Source: Tatumella punctata (GTDB lineage: Bacteria; Pseudomonadota; Gammaproteobacteria; Enterobacterales; Enterobacteriaceae). From it: 64,000 bases of DNA. The stretch's first letter is position 1. Every line of letters starts with the position of its first letter. A program made the translations under genes and the position numbers. The stretch is from contig NZ_BAAAFW010000008.1 in NCBI RefSeq assembly GCF_039523735.1, positions 1 to 64,000 of the forward strand, written 5' to 3'. The notes beneath the pieces are model-generated. The model was not told where the DNA came from. It saw nothing but the letters and a program-made list of their open reading frames with translations, and did not search any database. This document shows positions 7,963 to 17,282 of this stretch, one piece after another.

Positions 7963-8898
7963 TTACTGGCGGGAACTGCTGATCACCGGATAACCACTGA
8001 GGGTCAGGCTATTCTGACCCGCTCTGCTGGTTAATTCTGCTGTCGCTCCGATTGGCAGAGTTACAGTTTGTTGTTCATGACCAAAACTCAGGCCATCAAT
8101 AAAGGGAACGCCGCTCAGTTCCTGCAGGTATTGCCATACACTGTCCAGTGAGAAATCCTGATCATATTCAGAGGGACGGGCACCGCTGAAACTGCCGGTG
8201 ATTACTGCCTGCTGACGTTGCAGGATACCCGCATGCCACAGTTGCAATAACATTCTTTCAATGCGGAACGGATGTTCATTCACATCTTCAATCACTAAAA
8301 TACCGTTATCTGTCTGTGGCATCCAGGGGGTACCGGTCAGTGAACTGATCATCGCCAGATTCCCGCCCCACAGTGTGCCGCTGACGCTGAAATCTTTTTG
8401 TTTATTTCCTGACCAGTGGATGGTATAACTTTTTTGCCTCAGAATATTACGAAAGTGCTGCAGGGTAAATTCAGACGGCGGGCTGGCGCCAAAATTACCT
8501 GCCAGCATCGGCGCGCTGAAAGTAATTAAGCCGCACCGGGATAACAATGCCAGCTGAATGGCGGTGAAATCGCTGTGACCACAAATCGCGACCGGCTGTC
8601 CCGCTAAACGCTTTCCCAGTGCAGAATAATCAATCTGACTCAGTAACCGGCTGGCACCATAACCACCACGTACCGCGAGTACAATATCCGGCAGATTTTC
8701 ACAGTCAGCAAGGTGGTTGAGGTCAGCAAGTCGTTGTTCATCCGTGCCGGCAAATCGCTGATAGCGCCGGGTAACAACCCCGGTATTCTCCAGCCTGTAA
8801 CCGGCAGTCAGCAGATAATCCAGTCCGCGCTCAGCGGCCTGCTGGTTAATACAATAGCCCGAAGGGGCGATTAATCGGATTGTAGGGTTAACAGACAT
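7963..8898 (-). CDS. ldcA: Murein tetrapeptide carboxypeptidase LdcA
   Basis: A cytoplasmic serine peptidase (family S66) that removes the terminal D-Ala from recycled murein tetrapeptides to give tripeptides for reuse. The catalytic triad is visible: Ser109 in ICGHSDFT, Glu204 in VIEDVNEHP and His274 in SFGHEQ. The length of 311 is normal. It is divergent from the lytic transglycosylase gene emtA, the same arrangement as in E. coli, which supports both calls. Confidence 0.95.
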   Translation of the reverse strand: MSVNPTIRLIAPSGYCINQQAAERGLDYLLTAGYRLENTGVVTRRYQRFAGTDEQRLADLNHLADCENLPDIVLAVRGGYGASRLLSQIDYSALGKRLAGQPVAICGHSDFTAIQLALLSRCGLITFSAPMLAGNFGASPPSEFTLQHFRNILRQKSYTIHWSGNKQKDFSVSGTLWGGNLAMISSLTGTPWMPQTDNGILVIEDVNEHPFRIERMLLQLWHAGILQRQQAVITGSFSGARPSEYDQDFSLDSVWQYLQELSGVPFIDGLSFGHEQQTVTLPIGATAELTSRAGQNSLTLSGYPVISSSRQ

Positions 8899-9062
8899 AG
8901 CAGTAAGTTTGCAGCAAATAATTCAGACAATAGAGCCATCATGGCGAAAATAGCGGGATAAGTCACGCCTTTCAGTCCCGGGGTATTTAAGACAAACGGT
9001 AATTTTCTGCGGATGAGAAATCTGTATCATAGGCGACGCAAAATGATCAGGATAACGATAAC

Positions 9063-9698
9063 GTGAAAATAAAATTTCTTGTGCTCTCTGCCTTATTACT
9101 GGCAGGGTGTGCCAGTGAACCACCGACGCATACAGTACAGCAAAAATATACACCACTCATTGAAGCACCGCCTTCCAGAGTACTGACCAGTAATGATGAC
9201 TGGTCCCTTTTCACCGAAGATGCTGCCAGTCATTATGGCGTTGATCAACGTTTAATCAGCGCCATTATTAGTGTCGAGTCTGGTGGAAACCCGAATGCAG
9301 TAAGCCGTTCTGATGCGGTGGGTCTGATGCAAATAAAGGCATCCACCGCAGGCCGTGAGGTTTACCGGGTGCAGGGTAAACGGGGGCAGCCCACCCGCAG
9401 CGAGCTGAGAGATCCGGCTAAAAATATTGAGATTGGCACGGCATATATTAGAATCCTGCAAAACAGTATGTTGTCCGGCATTCATAATCCTGTCACATTG
9501 CGCTATGCAACCATCGTCTCATACTCCAACGGAGCCGGTGCCTTATTACGCACCTTCTCCCGCAACCGCAATACAGCGATTGCGATGATTAATGATATGA
9601 CGCCACAGCAGTTCTATCGTTTTATTGAGCGCAGACATCCGGCCAGCCAGGCCCCGCGTTATTTGTGGAAAGTCACGAATGCTTATCGTGACAGTTAA
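9063..9698 (+). CDS. emtA: Membrane-bound lytic transglycosylase EmtA (MltE)
   Basis: Endo-acting murein transglycosylase anchored in the outer membrane. GTG start at 9063 with an AGGA site about nine bases upstream. The signal peptide MKIKFLVLSALLLAGC has a lipobox with Cys16. The SLT domain has catalytic Glu72 in ISVESGGNPNAVS, then GLMQIK and a C-terminal YSNGAGA motif. At 211 residues it is close to E. coli EmtA (203). Divergent from ldcA. Confidence 0.94.
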   Translation: MKIKFLVLSALLLAGCASEPPTHTVQQKYTPLIEAPPSRVLTSNDDWSLFTEDAASHYGVDQRLISAIISVESGGNPNAVSRSDAVGLMQIKASTAGREVYRVQGKRGQPTRSELRDPAKNIEIGTAYIRILQNSMLSGIHNPVTLRYATIVSYSNGAGALLRTFSRNRNTAIAMINDMTPQQFYRFIERRHPASQAPRYLWKVTNAYRDS

Positions 9699-9980
9699 TA
9701 CGAGTTACTAAGGGTGCTGGTTAAATATCCGGCAGCCAGTCATAATTTTTTCTGACAGGTCGCCTTCTGCTGACTCTGTGACTATACTTACCTGCTGTAC
9801 AGGATGTATTAATGTGACTGCAGGATAATTCCGGTACCATTGATGCAAAATGCCTGACAGTCTGCGTATCTGCTGCGCAGTCCATTACCTGGCTATTAGC
9901 GGGTGAAAAAAAGCAGACAGTGATTACACTGAATAACATTGTTCTGATTTACGTAAAGTCATCAAATGTAAGGAGCTGTT

Positions 9981-10229
9981 ATGGGTATTATTTCATGGAT
10001 CATTTTCGGGCTAATCGCCGGTATTCTGGCTAAATGGATTATGCCGGGAAAAGACGGTGGCGGCTTTATTATGACGGTGATCTTAGGGATTGTCGGGGCA
10101 CTGGTCGGCGGCTGGATCAGTACGTTTTTTGGCTTTGGCAAAGTCAACGGGTTTAATTTCGGCAGCTTTATAGTCGCAGTGATCGGTTCGCTGGTGGTAC
10201 TGTGGATTTACAGAAAAGTTAAAAGCTGA
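9981..10229 (+). CDS. yeaQ: YeaQ, GlsB/YeaQ/YmgE-family membrane protein
   Basis: An 82-residue inner-membrane protein with three hydrophobic segments and the conserved GLIAGILAKWIMPGKDGGG loop. It is the same length as E. coli YeaQ and nearly the same sequence as I recall it. The family is stress-induced (RpoS) and of unknown biochemical role. The start has an AAGGAG ribosome site seven bases upstream. A strong terminator follows. Confidence 0.92.
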   Translation: MGIISWIIFGLIAGILAKWIMPGKDGGGFIMTVILGIVGALVGGWISTFFGFGKVNGFNFGSFIVAVIGSLVVLWIYRKVKS

Positions 10230-10531
10230 TCCCGGTAATACATTCTGCTTTGCGGGGTAACAGAACCGGCTAAACGGCCTGTTCTGGCATTACTGAACAA
10301 AGGGCCATACCTCCGGTATGGCCCTTTTTGTCTGCATCTCTGATATTTCTGTCATGATAGCCGGATATACCGCTATCTCCCGCAAAAACCTCACAATCGG
10401 CAAGCTTTAATTGACAACTGCCGGCAGGGGACTTTAAATACTGCGCTATATTACTTTCCGGCAACCCGCTTTTATTCGCCGGGCATCAGAATCTCGCGGG
10501 CCGGATATTAACGCGCAAGGAATTATCCTCC
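10230..10531. other. Intergenic stretch between yeaQ and ycdY
   Basis: Holds the yeaQ terminator (10301-10330) and the ycdY leader. No additional gene was seen. Confidence 0.4.
10301..10330 (+). terminator. yeaQ terminator
   Basis: AGGGCCATACC/GGTATGGCCCT stem (10301-10325) with a three-base loop, followed by five T. Confidence 0.92.
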
Positions 10532-11092
10532 ATGAATGAATTTTCACTGATCTGTCGTATTCTCGGTTCATTGTATAACCGCTCACCGGCCGATCCGGTA
10601 ATGCAGCCACTGCTGACGGTAATCAGCGAAGGCAAACTACAGCAGCAATGGCCACTGGAACAGGATGAATTACTGGCGGTGTTACAAAAAAGCTGTGACC
10701 TTCCTGCGCTGGAACAGGATTATCGTGCGTTATTCGGCGGAGAAGTACCGGCAGTCTCACCGTTTGGATCTGACTGGGAAGGCGGCCCTCAGCAGGATGA
10801 GGTCCGGACATTTCTGCAACAACGCGGTATGCCTCTGAGTGAAACGCCGGCTAACCATTTCGGGGTATTATTACTGGCGACCTCCTGGCTGGAAGACCAG
10901 TCACAGGAAGATGAATATCTGGCGCAGATGACAGTGTTTGAACAGTTTTTACTTCCGTGGTGCGGGGCATTTCTTGGTAAGACTGAAGCGAATGCAGAAA
11001 CGGCATTCTATCGCAGCCTGGCAGGACTCACCCGGGGGGCGATTCAGGCGATGTATGAAGAGTTGTCAGAACAGCAGCAGGAACCCCGTTAA
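10532..11092 (+). CDS. ycdY: YcdY, TorD/DmsD-family chaperone
   Basis: A 186-residue all-helical chaperone of the redox-enzyme maturation family. It begins MNEFSLICRILGSLY and contains QQRGMPL and NHFGVLLLATSWLEDQS, matching E. coli YcdY closely in sequence and length. YcdY is reported to assist the zinc phosphatase YcdX in swarming. No ycdX gene is adjacent here. An AAGGAATT ribosome site lies upstream. Confidence 0.92.
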   Translation: MNEFSLICRILGSLYNRSPADPVMQPLLTVISEGKLQQQWPLEQDELLAVLQKSCDLPALEQDYRALFGGEVPAVSPFGSDWEGGPQQDEVRTFLQQRGMPLSETPANHFGVLLLATSWLEDQSQEDEYLAQMTVFEQFLLPWCGAFLGKTEANAETAFYRSLAGLTRGAIQAMYEELSEQQQEPR

Positions 11093-11158
11093 TTTATCAC
11101 GGCAGTTATCAGTATCCGCTCAGGGGGTGTTTTTACCGCTCTGAGCCGGATAACCCGT

Positions 11159-11725
11159 TTAACCTTGTGTCCAGTGATGAGTGCAGCGGTATACCCAGGC
11201 CGGCGGAACATTTTTCAGCACCCGTTTCCGTTCCCAGGTAAAGTAACGCGACAGTTCTGACTGGGTAAGGGAGGTATACTGAAATTGCACGAATACCCCG
11301 CCCGGCGCGAGGCTTTTATGCACCGCCGACAACACGGCATGGCGAACCGGAGGGTCTAATGATAGCAGGGGAAGTCCGGAAAAAATCACGTCGTACTGAC
11401 CGTTGAGCCGCTCGGCAGAATTGGCATGCACCCTGACCCTCGGGTCGTTAATTGCTCTCAGACTGCGTACCAGTGGCGGACTGATTTCAAACACATCAAT
11501 TTCTGCCTGTGTCGCCATATGCTTCAGCAGAACTTTCGTTAACACACCATCTCCGGCACCCAGTTCCGCGACCCGGCGGACATCTTTCCAGTCAGCACAG
11601 GCAGCCATTGTTTCACACAATGCTATCGATGATGGGGTGATACTGCCCACCTTTCGCGGATTACGAATAAATTGCTGGACAAAACCTGCCTTGGACCGAA
11701 CCAGACTAATGGCAGACGCTAGCAT
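11159..11725 (-). CDS. Class I SAM-dependent methyltransferase (PmtA-like)
   Basis: Start chosen at ATG 11725, five bases after GGAGG; an in-frame ATG at 11743 lacks a site. Motif I is VAELGAGDGVLTKVLL, and the N-terminus FVQQFIRNPRKVGSITPSS is the pattern of bacterial phospholipid N-methyltransferase-like proteins. The C-terminal VPPAWVYRC is also typical. The substrate is unknown; a lipid is possible. Convergent with ycdY, no operon partner. Confidence 0.75.
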   Translation of the reverse strand: MLASAISLVRSKAGFVQQFIRNPRKVGSITPSSIALCETMAACADWKDVRRVAELGAGDGVLTKVLLKHMATQAEIDVFEISPPLVRSLRAINDPRVRVHANSAERLNGQYDVIFSGLPLLSLDPPVRHAVLSAVHKSLAPGGVFVQFQYTSLTQSELSRYFTWERKRVLKNVPPAWVYRCTHHWTQG

Positions 11726-11886
11726 GCAGACCTCCATGACCAAATTAACTGTTACTACTATGTACCTGATTCCGCGATAAAGTGCCTGTCTTCATACGGA
11801 AACTTACAATTATCAGAATAGTCTGTAACCGGGGGATGTGTGATTTTTATAGCAAAACAGATGCGATATTGGCAGGGAGAAAACAA

Positions 11887-11913
11887 GCCAGCCTGTCAGG
11901 AAAACAGGCTGGC
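11887..11913 (-). terminator. yqeG terminator
   Basis: GCCAGCCTGT/ACAGGCTGGC stem, seven-base loop, followed on the minus strand by TTGTTTTC. It lies directly after the yqeG stop. Confidence 0.8.
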
Positions 11914-11919
11914 AGGGGA

Positions 11920-13152
11920 TTATTTAAAAAACATTACCGAGACACATAACACACCGACAATCAGCACCAGCACATTGGCCAGGGAACGGTATGGCCGTAA
12001 TACAGGTACCAGCCAGCAGGAGAGGGTTGGCATAATAAACAGGATCAGTGCGATTAACGGACCGCTGATGGCATAAATCATCGACAGTGCATTCGGGTTA
12101 AGGCAACAGATAATAAACGTCACCACCGACACGATAGCCACAGATAAGCCGCGGCTCAGTTTCGGGCCCGGCTTGAAACCTGCCTGCTGCGCTGCAGAAG
12201 AGACCAGCTGAGTCGCCCCTTCGATCACACCAAAGTAGGTGCCGAGAAACGATTTAGACATCGCGACAACCGCGACAACAATCCCTGAGACACTCAGCCA
12301 GCCGGCAGAGGAAGACATCATTGACAGTGCAGACAAGATGGTCAGACCCTGCTGTTTAGCCACCTCGACATTAGCCTCCGGAATGGCCATAAAGCAGCTG
12401 AAGACAAAAAACAGCACACTCAGGCAGATAATCAGATAAGCAACCTTCATGATTTTTTTGCACTTAGCCATCGCCTGGTCATGATATTTCTCGCGCTGTG
12501 CAACAGCAAAGGTAGAAATAATGGGGGTATGGCTAAAGGCAAACACCATAACAGGGATAGAAAACCAGATGGCATGAAGGGTAGAGGGGGTATAAGTCAG
12601 ACCGGAGGTCAGCAGGGCAGGCTGCCAGTGGCTGCTGAGGTAGACGGACAGGAACAGAAAGTAAGCTATCAGCGGGAAGACCAGAAAGCCCATCACCTTA
12701 ATCGTCATACCTCGTCCGGTGAGAAAGATCAGGTTCAGTACCGCGACCACTGCCAGACTGAGCAATATCCGGGTACCGTGACCAACGGTCATATGCCTTG
12801 CCAGCTGTTCCGCCAGTGAATTAGTAATAGCAACAGCATAAATCAGTATCACCACGAAAAAAGCGACAAAGTATAACGCAGAGATCAGATTGCCGACTTT
12901 GCGGCCAAAAAACTCCCGTACTGCTGCAGTAATACCATCCTGGAGATGACCGGCTTTGGAAGCCAGAATGAACTGACATAATGCTTTATGTGGCCAGTAG
13001 GTCAGAGGCCAGGCCAGTAATGCTGTCAGAAACAACACAACTGCGCCTGCGGAGCCTAACTGAATGGGCAGAAACAGCGTTCCGGCCCCTACCGCAGTGC
13101 CATAGAGCGCAAAACTCCATAAAGTTTCTTCTTTCGACCAACATTTAATCAT
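11920..13152 (-). CDS. yqeG: YqeG, amino acid permease of the HAAAP/SdaC family
   Basis: A 410-residue inner-membrane protein with about eleven transmembrane segments. The N-terminus WSKEETLWSFALYGTAVGAGTLFLP and the motif MVFAFSHTPIISTFA match E. coli YqeG. Relatives (SdaC, TdcC, YhaO) import serine or threonine with protons; the YqeG substrate is less certain, serine being most likely. It is monocistronic with a terminator. Confidence 0.93.
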   Translation of the reverse strand: MIKCWSKEETLWSFALYGTAVGAGTLFLPIQLGSAGAVVLFLTALLAWPLTYWPHKALCQFILASKAGHLQDGITAAVREFFGRKVGNLISALYFVAFFVVILIYAVAITNSLAEQLARHMTVGHGTRILLSLAVVAVLNLIFLTGRGMTIKVMGFLVFPLIAYFLFLSVYLSSHWQPALLTSGLTYTPSTLHAIWFSIPVMVFAFSHTPIISTFAVAQREKYHDQAMAKCKKIMKVAYLIICLSVLFFVFSCFMAIPEANVEVAKQQGLTILSALSMMSSSAGWLSVSGIVVAVVAMSKSFLGTYFGVIEGATQLVSSAAQQAGFKPGPKLSRGLSVAIVSVVTFIICCLNPNALSMIYAISGPLIALILFIMPTLSCWLVPVLRPYRSLANVLVLIVGVLCVSVMFFK

Positions 13153-13480
13153 CTTGCGAGAGTATCCACCCGATAAATAAAAAAAGTGGGCTAATCTACC
13201 ATAATAAAAAGTTATATGTTAGACGCTGTCGCCGGACAGAAGTGTAAGAGAAATGTAACTGAGGGCCTGATTCCTGTGGTTATTGTCCTTTTATGGCCAC
13301 TCTGCACGGGAATAATGGCTTAATCAGCGGTTATGCATAAAAAATTAATAAATAAATTTTGTGATTATGAACGAACATTATTTATTTTCCGTTATAATTC
13401 GTCGCCGTAAAAACCGGGTGTCTCTGAAGCGTCAACCGGGGTTGCCGGTGTCCCCTGACAGACAAAATGAAGGAAATAAC
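13153..13480. other. Divergent control region of yqeG and the sugar kinase
   Basis: AT-rich, without an additional gene. A TATAAT at 13393-13398 is a candidate -10 for the kinase gene, but no good -35 was found 16-18 bp upstream. A start at 13361 in the kinase frame is possible on paper only. Confidence 0.4.
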
Positions 13481-14428
13481 ATGAAAATTTGGGCTCTGGG
13501 TGACGCGGTAGTTGACCTGCTTCCCGTCGGCGAAATGCGCTACCAGGCTTGTGCCGGCGGAGCGCCATTTAATGTGGTTGTCGGTGCGGCCAGGCTGGCG
13601 GCAGAAACCGCGTTTATCGGCCGGGTAGGTGAAGACACCTTCGGTCGCTTCCTGAAAAAAACACTGGAAGAACAGGGTGTTGACGCGGGATATATGATCC
13701 GCGATGCAGAACACCGCACCAGTACCGTGATGGTCGATTTAGCCGAAAGCGGCGAACGGAGTTTCTCTTTTCTGGTGAATCCATCGGCAGATCAATTTCT
13801 GACCAGTGATGATTTGCCGCCTTTCGGTCGGGATATTTTACATTTTTGTTCACTGGCCCTGGCGGCAGAAACCTGTCGCGATACTACATTGCAGGCAGTA
13901 TCACGGATTAAAGAAAACAATGGCAGTGTCAGTTTCGATCTTAATCTGCGTGAGCAAATGTGGGCCGATAAGCAACAGATGAGGCAGGTCGTCCGGCAGC
14001 AGTGTGCTGCCGCCGATATTCTGAAACTGTCTGATGATGAATTATTCTGGCTGGCTGACGATCAGAGTACGGAATTACAGCAGGCACTGCATTGCCTGGA
14101 ACCTTATCCGGCTGCCCTGAAAATTATTACCCGGGGTAAAGACGGTGTGGTGGTTATCTATCAGGGACAGACCCTGAGCTTTGCCGGCTATCCGGTGGAC
14201 AGCATTGATACCACCGGGGCGGGGGATGCTTTTATGGCAGGCTTACTGGCCTGGCTGGCACGCCATGGCCTGCCGGATCTCAGTCAGATCAGTGCACTTA
14301 TCTCTCAGGCCAGTGCCTGTGGCGCACTGGCAACCACCCGCAAAGGTGCACTGCCGGCATTACCTACCCCCGTACAACTGCACAGCTTCATTCATCAGTA
14401 CGGGTTACTGGCTACCTCCGGGAGCTAA
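13481..14428 (+). CDS. PfkB-family fructokinase / aminoimidazole riboside kinase
   Basis: Start ATG 13481 follows AAGGAAATAAC, a good ribosome site, and fits the family N-terminus KIWALGDAVVDLLP; the open frame extends 40 codons further up without support. The product has 315 residues. Substrate-binding GGAPFNVVVGAARL and the C-terminal signature DTTGAGDAFMAGLLA with the catalytic aspartate identify a PfkB kinase. Closest remembered relatives are ScrK fructokinases and STM4066. No sucrose genes are adjacent, so the substrate is left open. Confidence 0.85.
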   Translation: MKIWALGDAVVDLLPVGEMRYQACAGGAPFNVVVGAARLAAETAFIGRVGEDTFGRFLKKTLEEQGVDAGYMIRDAEHRTSTVMVDLAESGERSFSFLVNPSADQFLTSDDLPPFGRDILHFCSLALAAETCRDTTLQAVSRIKENNGSVSFDLNLREQMWADKQQMRQVVRQQCAAADILKLSDDELFWLADDQSTELQQALHCLEPYPAALKIITRGKDGVVVIYQGQTLSFAGYPVDSIDTTGAGDAFMAGLLAWLARHGLPDLSQISALISQASACGALATTRKGALPALPTPVQLHSFIHQYGLLATSGS

Positions 14429-14432
14429 ACCT

Positions 14433-14470
14433 GCCAGCCGGCTGGCGGTGAACACCGCCGGTTGGTTTTT
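14433..14470 (+). terminator. Terminator of the PfkB kinase gene
   Basis: GGCGGTG/CACCGCC (14444-14459) extended by CCAGCC/GGTTGG with a four-base bulge, followed by five T (14466-14470). Confidence 0.8.
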
Positions 14471-14582
14471 GCTGTCAGCCTTCAGTCTGCTGTATTTGCG
14501 GCCCTCGCCACGTCCTGCCTGCGGCTCCTGCCTCGCGTCAGATCACACAATTGGCGGATTCTTTGCTTTGCGTCAAATCAGT

Positions 14583-14597
14583 TGAGAACCATTCTCA
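14583..14597. promoter_or_regulatory. Fur box upstream of feoA
   Basis: TGAGAAC-C-ATTCTCA is a 7-1-7 Fur-type site with TGAGAA/TTCTCA as an exact inverted repeat, 53 bp before the feoA start. It supports iron repression of feoAB. Confidence 0.85.
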
Positions 14598-14649
14598 TTA
14601 TTATACCGGTCATTGACTGATACTGAATGACTGAATAAGGAATATTGCT

Positions 14650-14898
14650 ATGACAGTGACTGCCGGTCACCGTTATCTTATCCGCGCGATTAACCCGCAA
14701 ACACCGCCTGCATTCCGGCAGAGGTTACTGTCCCTGGGCTTACTGCCGGGTACTGATTTTCAGGTGGTCAGGGTCGCCCCGTTAGGTGATCCGCTGGAGA
14801 TCCATACCCGCACCATGAATCTGATGTTACGCCGCAGAGATTTACGCTCACTGAGCCTGGAAAGACTGCCAGCCACTGGCGGAGGCGATCAGCGATGA
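14650..14898 (+). CDS. feoA: FeoA, ferrous iron transport accessory protein
   Basis: An 82-residue SH3-like cytoplasmic protein needed for FeoB activity. The motif RQRLLSLGLLPGTDFQVVRVAPLGDP is the FeoA core. Translationally coupled to feoB (ATGA overlap at 14895-14898). A Fur box precedes it. Confidence 0.93.
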   Translation: MTVTAGHRYLIRAINPQTPPAFRQRLLSLGLLPGTDFQVVRVAPLGDPLEIHTRTMNLMLRRRDLRSLSLERLPATGGGDQR

Positions 14899-17222
14899 GC
14901 AGAAAACCACTGACCATTGGGCTGGCAGGAAACCCGAATACCGGTAAAACCACCCTGTTTAATCAGTTAACCGGTGCCAGTCAGCGCACAGGTAACTGGG
15001 CAGGTGTGACCGTCGAACGTAAAGAAGGTTTTTTTACTACCGGCAGTGCGCTGGTCCAGCTGGTGGATTTACCGGGGCTCTATTCTCTGACCGTGACCTC
15101 GTCAGAAGCCTCGGTTGATGAGCAAATCGCAGCGCAGTTTATTGTCGGGCATAACGCCGGACTACTGATTAATGTGGTTGATGCCAGTGCCCTGCAACGC
15201 AACTTATGGCTGAGCTTACAGTTACTTGCTACCGGAATTCCCTGCATTCTGGTGCTTAATATGATGGATGTGGCGGCACAGCGCGGCATTATTCCGGATA
15301 TTCCGCGACTGGCGGCACGGCTGGGATGCCCGGTGATCCCGATGGTATCGACCCGTAAACAGGGGCTGGTGGCCCTGAAACATGCTATCGATCACTGTCA
15401 GGCCTCACCGCCAGCCAGACAACCGCCTGACTTACTGGCATTGCCCCCGGCAATAGATCAGCTGGCATCGCAAATCTCAGCGCAGATAAGTGCATCCTTT
15501 CCGCCGGCACTTCGGCGCTGGCTGGCATTGCAAGTGCTGGAAGGGGACATCTACAGTCGGCAGTATCTTTCAGAAAACGTCCTGACAGAGACCGATGCAC
15601 TGCCGGGAGAGGAGGATGATATTCCATTAAAAATGGCCCGGTTACGTCAGCAGACAGCGCGGCAGCTGGCGGATGATGTTGTCAGCCAGCAGTCCGCCAC
15701 ACCGCACCTGCTGACCCGCAGACTGGACCGGATAGTCATGAACCGCTGGCTCGGATTACCGGTATTTTTTCTGATGATGTACCTGATGTTTTTTCTGGCG
15801 ATTAATGTCGGCGGGGCCCTGCAACCCCTGTTTGACCTTGGTTCCGTGACCCTGTTTATTCACGGCATTCAATGGCTGGGCTGGGCCGGACAGTTGCCGT
15901 CCGGTGTGACGGATTTTCTGGCCAGCGGTATTGGCGGAGGGATCAATACGGTACTGCCTTTAATACCGCAAATCGGCATTATGTACCTGCTGATGACCTT
16001 TATGGAAGATTCCGGCTATATGGCACGGGCGGCCTTTGTCATGGACCGGCTGATGCAATGGCTGGGATTGCCCGGTAAATCCTTTGTCCCGCTGATCACC
16101 GGATTTGGCTGCAATGTCCCGGCGGTGATGGGGACCCGCAGTCTCGACTCCCCGCGGGAACGACTGATGACGATATTAATGGCACCTTTTATGTCCTGCG
16201 GTGCCAGACTGGCGATTTTCGCTGTTTTTTCGTCGGTATTCTTCGGTCACCACAGCGCCCTGGCGGTGTTTGCCCTGTATCTTACCGGGATTGTGGTTGC
16301 GATAATGACCGGCTTATTACTGAAATACACATTGCTGCGTGGCGAAGCCCGGCCATTTATTATGGAACTGCCGCTCTACCATCTGCCGCATATGAAAAGC
16401 CTGATGCTGCAAAGCTGGCAGAGATTACGGGAATTTGTCTGGCGGGCAGGGAAAGTGATAGTGGTGGTCAGCTTACTGATCAGTGGCCTGAACAGTTTTG
16501 CAATTAACGGACAAGTGGTCAGCCCTGAAAACCCGCCGGCACTGCAAACGGTCGGCCAGTTTATCACACCGTTGCTGCAGCCAATGGGTATCCGGCAGGA
16601 TAACTGGCAGGCAACGGTTGGCCTGATCACCGGCGCGATGGCGAAAGAAGTGGTGATCGGCACGTTAAATACGCTCTATACTTCACAAATGATGGAAGAA
16701 CAGTCTTTTGATCCGTCACAGTTCAGTCCATGGGAAGAACTGACAGCAGCCTGGCAAGCGACGCGTGACAGTCTGGCAGCAACCTTTAGTCCGGCGGCAC
16801 TGGAAAATCCTCTGCAGGCCAGCCAGGGGGATGCAGAAATGGGGATTGCCGCCTCAGGGCTGATGCAGCAGAAGTTTGCCGGCAGTGGCGGCGCATTTTG
16901 TTATCTGCTGTTTGTATTGTTGTATGTACCCTGTGCCTCGGTTATGGGGGCGATCACCCGCGAAAGTAATCGTTACTGGATGCTGTTTTCGGTGTTCTGG
17001 GGGCTGAGTATTGCCTGGTCCGTCGCGACAGTCAGCTGGCAGTTAATCAGTTTTCGCGAATCCCCTCTCAGTGCCGGACTGATTCTGACAGGGGTGATAG
17101 TATATAACCTGCTGCTGATACTGTTAATGTCCCGCTGTACACCACGCAGTCTCAACCCGGGCAGTCCGGCGATGGCCTGCAGACAATGTACTGCCTGTCG
17201 TGGCGGCAGGGGTTGTCACTGA
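14895..17222 (+). CDS. feoB: FeoB, ferrous iron transporter
   Basis: A 775-residue inner-membrane Fe2+ permease. The N-terminal G domain has G1 GNPNTGKTT (12-20), G3 DLPGLYSL (58-65) and G4 NMMD. About eight transmembrane segments follow, with the two Gate motifs (GFGCNVPAV and related). The C-terminus CRQCTACRGGRGCH is a cysteine-rich tail like that of other enterobacterial FeoB. The gene that follows is ecotin; no feoC-like frame lies in the 60-bp gap. Confidence 0.96.
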   Translation: MSRKPLTIGLAGNPNTGKTTLFNQLTGASQRTGNWAGVTVERKEGFFTTGSALVQLVDLPGLYSLTVTSSEASVDEQIAAQFIVGHNAGLLINVVDASALQRNLWLSLQLLATGIPCILVLNMMDVAAQRGIIPDIPRLAARLGCPVIPMVSTRKQGLVALKHAIDHCQASPPARQPPDLLALPPAIDQLASQISAQISASFPPALRRWLALQVLEGDIYSRQYLSENVLTETDALPGEEDDIPLKMARLRQQTARQLADDVVSQQSATPHLLTRRLDRIVMNRWLGLPVFFLMMYLMFFLAINVGGALQPLFDLGSVTLFIHGIQWLGWAGQLPSGVTDFLASGIGGGINTVLPLIPQIGIMYLLMTFMEDSGYMARAAFVMDRLMQWLGLPGKSFVPLITGFGCNVPAVMGTRSLDSPRERLMTILMAPFMSCGARLAIFAVFSSVFFGHHSALAVFALYLTGIVVAIMTGLLLKYTLLRGEARPFIMELPLYHLPHMKSLMLQSWQRLREFVWRAGKVIVVVSLLISGLNSFAINGQVVSPENPPALQTVGQFITPLLQPMGIRQDNWQATVGLITGAMAKEVVIGTLNTLYTSQMMEEQSFDPSQFSPWEELTAAWQATRDSLAATFSPAALENPLQASQGDAEMGIAASGLMQQKFAGSGGAFCYLLFVLLYVPCASVMGAITRESNRYWMLFSVFWGLSIAWSVATVSWQLISFRESPLSAGLILTGVIVYNLLLILLMSRCTPRSLNPGSPAMACRQCTACRGGRGCH

Positions 17223-17282
17223 AACCTTAGCGGTTGAAGGCCAGTACAGAATGATGTTGTATTACTTACTTTAGGAAATTCT

